From assembly GCA_020053305.1 (NCBI GenBank), contig JAGVNJ010000009.1, forward strand, positions 1 to 64,000: 64,000 nucleotides of DNA, written 5' to 3'. Source of the DNA: Candidatus Edwardsiibacteriota bacterium (GTDB lineage Bacteria > Edwardsbacteria > AC1 > EtOH8). The position numbers were made by a program, and so were the translations under genes. The notes beneath the pieces were generated by a model, which saw nothing but the letters and a program-made list of their open reading frames with translations, did not search any database and was not told the DNA's origin. This document shows, in pieces, positions 60,088-64,000 of the stretch. Each line of letters opens with the position of its first letter. The first letter of the stretch is position 1.

Positions 60088-60757
60088 CGGACCTTTCCTG
60101 ATCGTATATCTTTCTTACCAATTGGACGTCCTCCCAGGTCTGCCTCTTCCAGGCCGGGTTCCGCAGCAGGGCCGCCGGATGAAAGGTGGGCACCAGTTTT
60201 ATATTGTGATAGTAGTAAATCTGGCCCCGCATCTTTGAGATCGGGGTGGCGTTCTTCAGCAGGGTCTGGGCGGCGAAGGTTCCCAGGGCGCAGATCACCT
60301 TGGGTTTTATCAGTTCCAGCTGCCTGATCAGATAGGGCTCGCACAGTTCTATCTCCCGGGGTTCCGGATTGCGATTGCCCGGCGGCCGGCACTTGAGGAT
60401 GTTGCAGATATACACCTGGGAGCGGTCCAGCTTGATGGCCTCGATGATCTTGGTCAGCAGCTGCCCGGCGGCGCCCACAAAGGGCTTTCCCTGCAGGTCC
60501 TCATCATGGCCCGGGGCTTCGCCCACGAAGACCATATCGGCTTTGGGGTCACCGTCGCCGAACACGAAGTTGGTGCGGGTCTTGGACAGCGGGCATTTGG
60601 CGCAGCCGGATATCTGTTTTTGGAATTTCGCCAATGCCCCGGAATGGCCGGAGCCGGAGAGCGCCGGTTTTTTGCTCAGCACCAGTTCGCTGACGCCCTG
60701 CTCCTGCTCCTGAAGAAGATATTTCCTGAGCCGGCTGATGGCCGCGGTTGATGTCAT
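60071..60757 (-). CDS. Uracil-DNA glycosylase, family 4
   Basis: Iron-sulfur enzyme that removes uracil from DNA. A 4-cysteine [4Fe-4S] set is visible (CAKCPLSKTRTNFVFGDG and CRPPGNRNPEPREIELC). Motif GEAPGHDEDLQGKPFVGAAG (about residue 86) is motif A and LVPTFHPAALLR (about 190) the motif B. 228 residues with a 40-residue N-terminal extension that family members lack or vary. Overlaps coaBC by four bases (ATGA) and dnaB by 17. Confidence 0.93.
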   Translation of the reverse strand: MTSTAAISRLRKYLLQEQEQGVSELVLSKKPALSGSGHSGALAKFQKQISGCAKCPLSKTRTNFVFGDGDPKADMVFVGEAPGHDEDLQGKPFVGAAGQLLTKIIEAIKLDRSQVYICNILKCRPPGNRNPEPREIELCEPYLIRQLELIKPKVICALGTFAAQTLLKNATPISKMRGQIYYYHNIKLVPTFHPAALLRNPAWKRQTWEDVQLVRKIYDQERSDGRQQ

Positions 60758-61950
60758 CTATCGGCTCCTATCAATTTGATGGCCCGATCCAGGATCAGGT
60801 CCGCCAGCTTGGATTTGGGCATCTGGGGGAATTTGGCGGTCTTCCCTTTTTTGTCGATGATCACGGCCTGGATGTTATCGCTGGACAGCGTTTTTGCCGG
60901 GTTGGCCACGATCAGGTCCAGGTTTTTGGTGATGAGTTTTCCCCTGGCATTGGCTATCAGGTTGTCCGTCTCCAGGGCGAAACCCACCAGCACTGTTCCC
61001 GGTTTTCTTCTGACTGAGGCCAGGTGGATTATATCGGGGTTCTTTTTAAGGGTCAGAGTTATATCGCGGTCGTTTTTCTTTTTGATCTTGCCCGAAGAGA
61101 TATTTTTTGGAGCGTAGTCCGCCACCGCCGCGGCCATGATCAGAGCCCGATTATGCGGCAGTTCCTTAAGCACCGCCTGGCTCATCTGGGCGGCGGTGCT
61201 GACCTGGATATGCTTGAGCACCGCCGGCGCCGGCTCATCAACCGTCCCGGTGATCAAGGTCACCCTGGCTCCCCGGCGGGCGGCCTGTTCGGCCAGGGCC
61301 AGGCCCATTCTGCCTGATGAGCGGTTGGAGATGAATCTCACCGGATCCCATGGCTCCTCGGTCCGCCCGGCGGTGATGATCAGCGGGATGTCCCGGTAAT
61401 CATCCTTCCAGCCCAGCAGGGAAAGAATTTCATTCTCGATCTTCTCCACCGGGGCCAGGCGGCCGCTGCCCTCCGCCCCGCAGGCCAGCCTACCGGTTTC
61501 CGGCTCCACCACCCGCCAGCCGTTATCGGTAAGCCGTTTTACGTTCTGCCGGACGATCGGATTCTCCCACATATTGACATTCATGGCCGGGGCCAACAGC
61601 ACCGGGGCCTTGACGGCCAGGGCCACCGTGCTCAGCAGATCGTCAGCGATTCCGGCGGCTGCCTTTCCGATGAAGTTGGCCGAGGCCGGCACTATCGCCA
61701 GCACATCGGCCAGCTGGGCCAGGGAGATATGCTCGATATTCTGCGGCTTGGAATCCGGGAAAAGTTCCAGGGCCACCGGATTGCCCGACAGGGCTTCAAA
61801 CGAGGCCGGTCCCACCAATTGGCAGGCATTGGCGGTCATGATCACCGTCACCCGGCAACCCTTCTTTCTTAGGCGGCTGACCAGGTCCAGGGCCTTGTAG
61901 GCGGCGATGCTGCCGGTCACTCCCAACACTATGTTGGGAGCTTTAGTCAT
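60754..61950 (-). CDS. coaBC: Phosphopantothenoylcysteine decarboxylase/synthase
   Basis: Two steps of CoA synthesis. CoaC part (about 1-180): VLGVTGSIAAYKALDLVSRL FMN start, APAMNVNMWENPIV and GRLACGAEGSGRLAPVE with the cysteine. CoaB part (about 190-398): ITAGRTEEPWDPVRFISNRS, GRMGLALAEQAARRGA, AAAVADYAPKN and VGFALETDN. 398 residues, a normal bifunctional enzyme. The start overlaps rpoZ by eight bases. Confidence 0.95.
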   Translation of the reverse strand: MTKAPNIVLGVTGSIAAYKALDLVSRLRKKGCRVTVIMTANACQLVGPASFEALSGNPVALELFPDSKPQNIEHISLAQLADVLAIVPASANFIGKAAAGIADDLLSTVALAVKAPVLLAPAMNVNMWENPIVRQNVKRLTDNGWRVVEPETGRLACGAEGSGRLAPVEKIENEILSLLGWKDDYRDIPLIITAGRTEEPWDPVRFISNRSSGRMGLALAEQAARRGARVTLITGTVDEPAPAVLKHIQVSTAAQMSQAVLKELPHNRALIMAAAVADYAPKNISSGKIKKKNDRDITLTLKKNPDIIHLASVRRKPGTVLVGFALETDNLIANARGKLITKNLDLIVANPAKTLSSDNIQAVIIDKKGKTAKFPQMPKSKLADLILDRAIKLIGADR

Positions 61951-62137
61951 GGCTGTGGAATTCCACCTTGTGGTCCCTAAGCCGCTCCAGGGCCAGCGAG
62001 ATGGGCTTTAAGGCCATGTCCATCCGGCCCAGCCTCCGTTTGTCATTAAGTCGCCGGGCCTCCTTGGCGGCCACCAGGACCGCCATGTATTTGTTCTCCA
62101 TGCCCTCGCTCAGCTCTTCGATGGGGATGAATGCCAT
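61943..62137 (-). CDS. rpoZ: RNA polymerase omega subunit
   Basis: A 64-residue subunit that helps assemble RNA polymerase. NKYMAVLVAAKEARRLNDKR is the family helix; the following acidic/hydrophobic tail is short. It sits between gmk and coaBC, the same place as in many bacteria, and overlaps coaBC by eight bases. ppGpp binds omega in some species, but the binding residues were not checked here. Confidence 0.9.
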   Translation of the reverse strand: MAFIPIEELSEGMENKYMAVLVAAKEARRLNDKRRLGRMDMALKPISLALERLRDHKVEFHSHD

Positions 62138-62160
62138 TGTAGATCTCCTTGAAATATTTT

Positions 62161-62775
62161 TTATATTATTTTTATGATCTCGTCCTTGTTGTAGCGGGAA
62201 AGGCGGCGGCGCTCGGCCTGGATGATGGCCACCACCGCATCAATGGCCTGGTTAAGGTCGTCGTTGACCAGCCAGTAATCGAAATCCCCGATCTGCTCCA
62301 TCTCCAGCCGGGCCTTGTTCAGCCGTTTGCTGATCACCTCGTCGCTGTCGGTGGCCCGGCTCATCAGCCTCTGCTTCAGGGCCTCGATGGAAGGCGGGAT
62401 CACGAAGATGCTGATCGCCTGGGGATAGGTCTTCTTGACCGACCGGGCTCCCACGGTATCGATGTCCATGATCACGTCCCGCCCCTGCTCCAGCTGGCCG
62501 GAGATGTCCTTGCGGGGGGTGCCGTAATAATTGTCGTGGACCATGGCCCACTCCACTAAGGCGTCGCTCTCCAGCATCTTCTCGAAATCGGCCGCCGACA
62601 CGAAGTGGTAGTCCTGCCCGTGTTTCTCGTTGGGCCGGGGCGGCCGGGAGGTCACCGATATGGAGTAGACGATCTCGGGGTGCCTCTCCACCACTTTGCG
62701 GCACAGGCTGGTCTTGCCCGCCCCGGAGGGGGCGGAGAGTATTATGGGAAAACCCTGGCGTGATAAATTATGCAT
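62161..62775 (-). CDS. gmk: Guanylate kinase
   Basis: Converts GMP and ATP to GDP and ADP. Walker A is APSGAGKTSLCRKV (about residues 15-28), followed by ISVTSRPPRPNEKHGQDYHF (GMP-binding, about 37-56), YYGTPRKDI and DIDTVGARSVKKTYPQAISI. 204 residues, normal. Gap of 23 bases to rpoZ, 18 bases after the barrel gene. Confidence 0.97.
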   Translation of the reverse strand: MHNLSRQGFPIILSAPSGAGKTSLCRKVVERHPEIVYSISVTSRPPRPNEKHGQDYHFVSAADFEKMLESDALVEWAMVHDNYYGTPRKDISGQLEQGRDVIMDIDTVGARSVKKTYPQAISIFVIPPSIEALKQRLMSRATDSDEVISKRLNKARLEMEQIGDFDYWLVNDDLNQAIDAVVAIIQAERRRLSRYNKDEIIKII

Positions 62776-62793
62776 AACTATCCGTCATTAATT

Positions 62794-64000
62794 TCAGATC
62801 GATACCCTGATCCCGGCGTTGAGGGCGATGGTCTCCCAGGGCTTGAAGTCCTCCACCTTCTCCAGGTTGGAAGTGCTCAGGATGCCGTTGGCCAGGTTTA
62901 TCCGGGAGCCCAACATCAGCTCGCCCTTGGGGAAGGGAATGCCCAAGCCGGCGCCCAGGATCACCATGGGGGCCGAACTGTAAAGCTTGTCATCCTCCAG
63001 TGCCAGGTATTGCCAGCGGCTGGCCAGCCCCAATCTTAAGCTGGTTCGTTTGATGGACAGCGAGGTGCCCAGCGAGGCGTAGGCGTTGCCGATCATGGGC
63101 CATTCCCCGGTCATCATGTCCATGCCGCCGTTTACCCCCACCCGCAGACCCCACAGTTTTAGACCCAGCGAAGCCTTCAAACTGGTCACCCCGGGAAGTT
63201 CGATCTCGCCGGTGTCGGTGTCGGTCTTTCTGGTGTATTCCACCCCACCCAGGTTGAGCTTGACGTCGCCGGTGAAGGTCTGGGTCAGGGTATCGTACTG
63301 CAGGTTGTTAACGCTGATGCTGTCCAGAACCGGCTGCCCGTGGGGCAGCCCGGAGTTGTTGAAGTAATATCCGGATAGCTTGTAGGGCATCCCCAATTCC
63401 AGGGACATCCCCAGCTTGACGATGGGCAGTTCCATGTTTCCGCCCAGCACCAGGCTGTACTGGGTTCCTTTGAGATCGCTGGAGAACTTGCTGTAGAATA
63501 TAGAATCCCCAAACGGGGCGTAGACATCCACCGTGTCAAAATAGACACTTGGCCCGCCGGAACTTGCCGAATCCGCCAAAACTCCCCTAAGGCTGTCCAA
63601 ACTTCCGGCAAGTTTGAGACTGGTATTGGCGATGGCCTCTATCCTGGTCACCTTGACGCCCATCCCCATGTTGAATGGACCGTACTTGGTGCCGGCGCCC
63701 ACGAAGATCGGCTGGTTGGAGATTCTGGCCTGGCCGCTTCCCTTCAACCGGACGTTGGTGATGGCCGAAACATTGAAGGTCACCGGTATTTCCAGACTGT
63801 CGGGGAGGGTTCCGTTGGCGTCGCTAGCCAGGGTATAATCATAAGCATAATTGAACTTCTGGGAGATGTCCAGGTCGGCCTTATCCAAACCGACCTCCAC
63901 CGCAAAGCTCCGCTGGTAGGCGATGCCCACCCCGAAGGGCCCCATCTTTCCGGCCACCCCGGCGTAATCCAGCCCGCCCTGGTCGGTTAGGGTCAGGTAG
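62794..64000 (-). CDS. Outer-membrane beta-barrel protein, partial (5 prime end outside window)
   Basis: The open frame reaches the window edge (YLTLTDQGGLDYAGVAG upstream of the first internal start), so only the C-terminal part of at least 400 residues is seen. Repeated amphipathic strands (FGVGIAYQRSFAVEVG, YSLVLGGNMELPIVKLGMSL, LELGMPYKLSGYYF, IALNAGIRVSI) and a C-terminal Ser-Ile end fit a FadL/OMPP1-like hydrophobic-compound barrel. Function unknown. It precedes gmk by 18 bases on the same strand, so it may share the message of gmk-rpoZ-coaBC-udg-dnaB. Confidence 0.8.
   Translation of the reverse strand, partial: YLTLTDQGGLDYAGVAGKMGPFGVGIAYQRSFAVEVGLDKADLDISQKFNYAYDYTLASDANGTLPDSLEIPVTFNVSAITNVRLKGSGQARISNQPIFVGAGTKYGPFNMGMGVKVTRIEAIANTSLKLAGSLDSLRGVLADSASSGGPSVYFDTVDVYAPFGDSIFYSKFSSDLKGTQYSLVLGGNMELPIVKLGMSLELGMPYKLSGYYFNNSGLPHGQPVLDSISVNNLQYDTLTQTFTGDVKLNLGGVEYTRKTDTDTGEIELPGVTSLKASLGLKLWGLRVGVNGGMDMMTGEWPMIGNAYASLGTSLSIKRTSLRLGLASRWQYLALEDDKLYSSAPMVILGAGLGIPFPKGELMLGSRINLANGILSTSNLEKVEDFKPWETIALNAGIRVSI

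Overview
The window looks like a chromosomal segment of an uncultured Gram-negative bacterium, with GC-rich genes (by eye about 55-58 percent) and AT-rich intergenic regions. LPS heptosyltransferase-like genes, an MlaE/MlaF pair, outer-membrane beta-barrels, many lipoproteins with lipoboxes, a TonB-type domain and RlpA show a two-membrane envelope. Exported proteins ending in a Por/FlgD-like C-terminal beta domain, plus DUF2723 and CsgG/PEGA proteins, fit the FCB-side candidate phyla (Edwardsbacteria or WOR-3-like). That placement is inference from gene style, not a computed phylogeny. Promoters visible by eye are classical sigma-70 (TTGACA or TTGAAA, 16-18 bp, TATATT or TAAAAT).

Layout. 1-3.4 kb: two GT9 heptosyltransferase-like genes, tRNA-Gly(CCC), an exported SagB-like nitroreductase and a DUF3467 gene. 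3.5-14.5 kb: one long + strand run with a cyclic-nucleotide-binding regulator, thyA-folA, purB, a GAF/degenerate-GGDEF protein, psd, a scarred region with partial copies of the psd tail, pssA, purS-purQ, an HD-GYP phosphodiesterase and purL. It couples folate/dTMP, purine and phosphatidylethanolamine synthesis to nucleotide-signalling proteins. 14.7-17.3 kb: msrA, an SPL-like radical SAM protein and a GNAT-thioredoxin-like fusion. 17.4-25.4 kb: an envelope operon (TlpA-like, CsgG/PEGA, lipoprotein, a 1412-residue LVIVD/dockerin-like/sorting-domain protein, a beta-barrel). 25.4-38.3 kb, - strand: an rRNA-type methyltransferase, leuS, a zinc-ribbon protein, holA, a large exported protein, a DUF2723 protein, tRNA-Arg(CCG), a beta-CASP metallo-beta-lactamase nuclease and a small lipoprotein.

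38.4-45.8 kb holds a decayed IS3-family transposase, then a tightly packed - strand operon devoted to genome integrity: umuD-umuC-lipoprotein-TPR protein-SRAP/HMCES-uvrC-ogt. Two members have no assigned function, and this is the best candidate for an undescribed system. 45.8-52.4 kb (+): tldD, a TPR lipoprotein, pyrK-pyrD-rlpA-pyrF-pyrE. 52.4-55.8 kb: a peptide-binding lipoprotein fused to a TonB C-terminal domain, divergent from a membrane dipeptidase. 55.9-58.2 kb: mlaE and mlaF separated by an AT-rich acetyltransferase gene. 58.7-64 kb (-): dnaB, a family 4 uracil-DNA glycosylase, coaBC, rpoZ, gmk and a beta-barrel protein that runs off the window.

A recurring theme is short inverted repeats, found both between genes and in frame inside genes: purL, msrA, a lipoprotein gene (exactly 84 nt), possibly leuS, and at the start of waaF. 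They recall the palindromic elements that colonise coding sequence in Rickettsia. No CRISPR array, rRNA gene, prophage or intact insertion sequence was seen.
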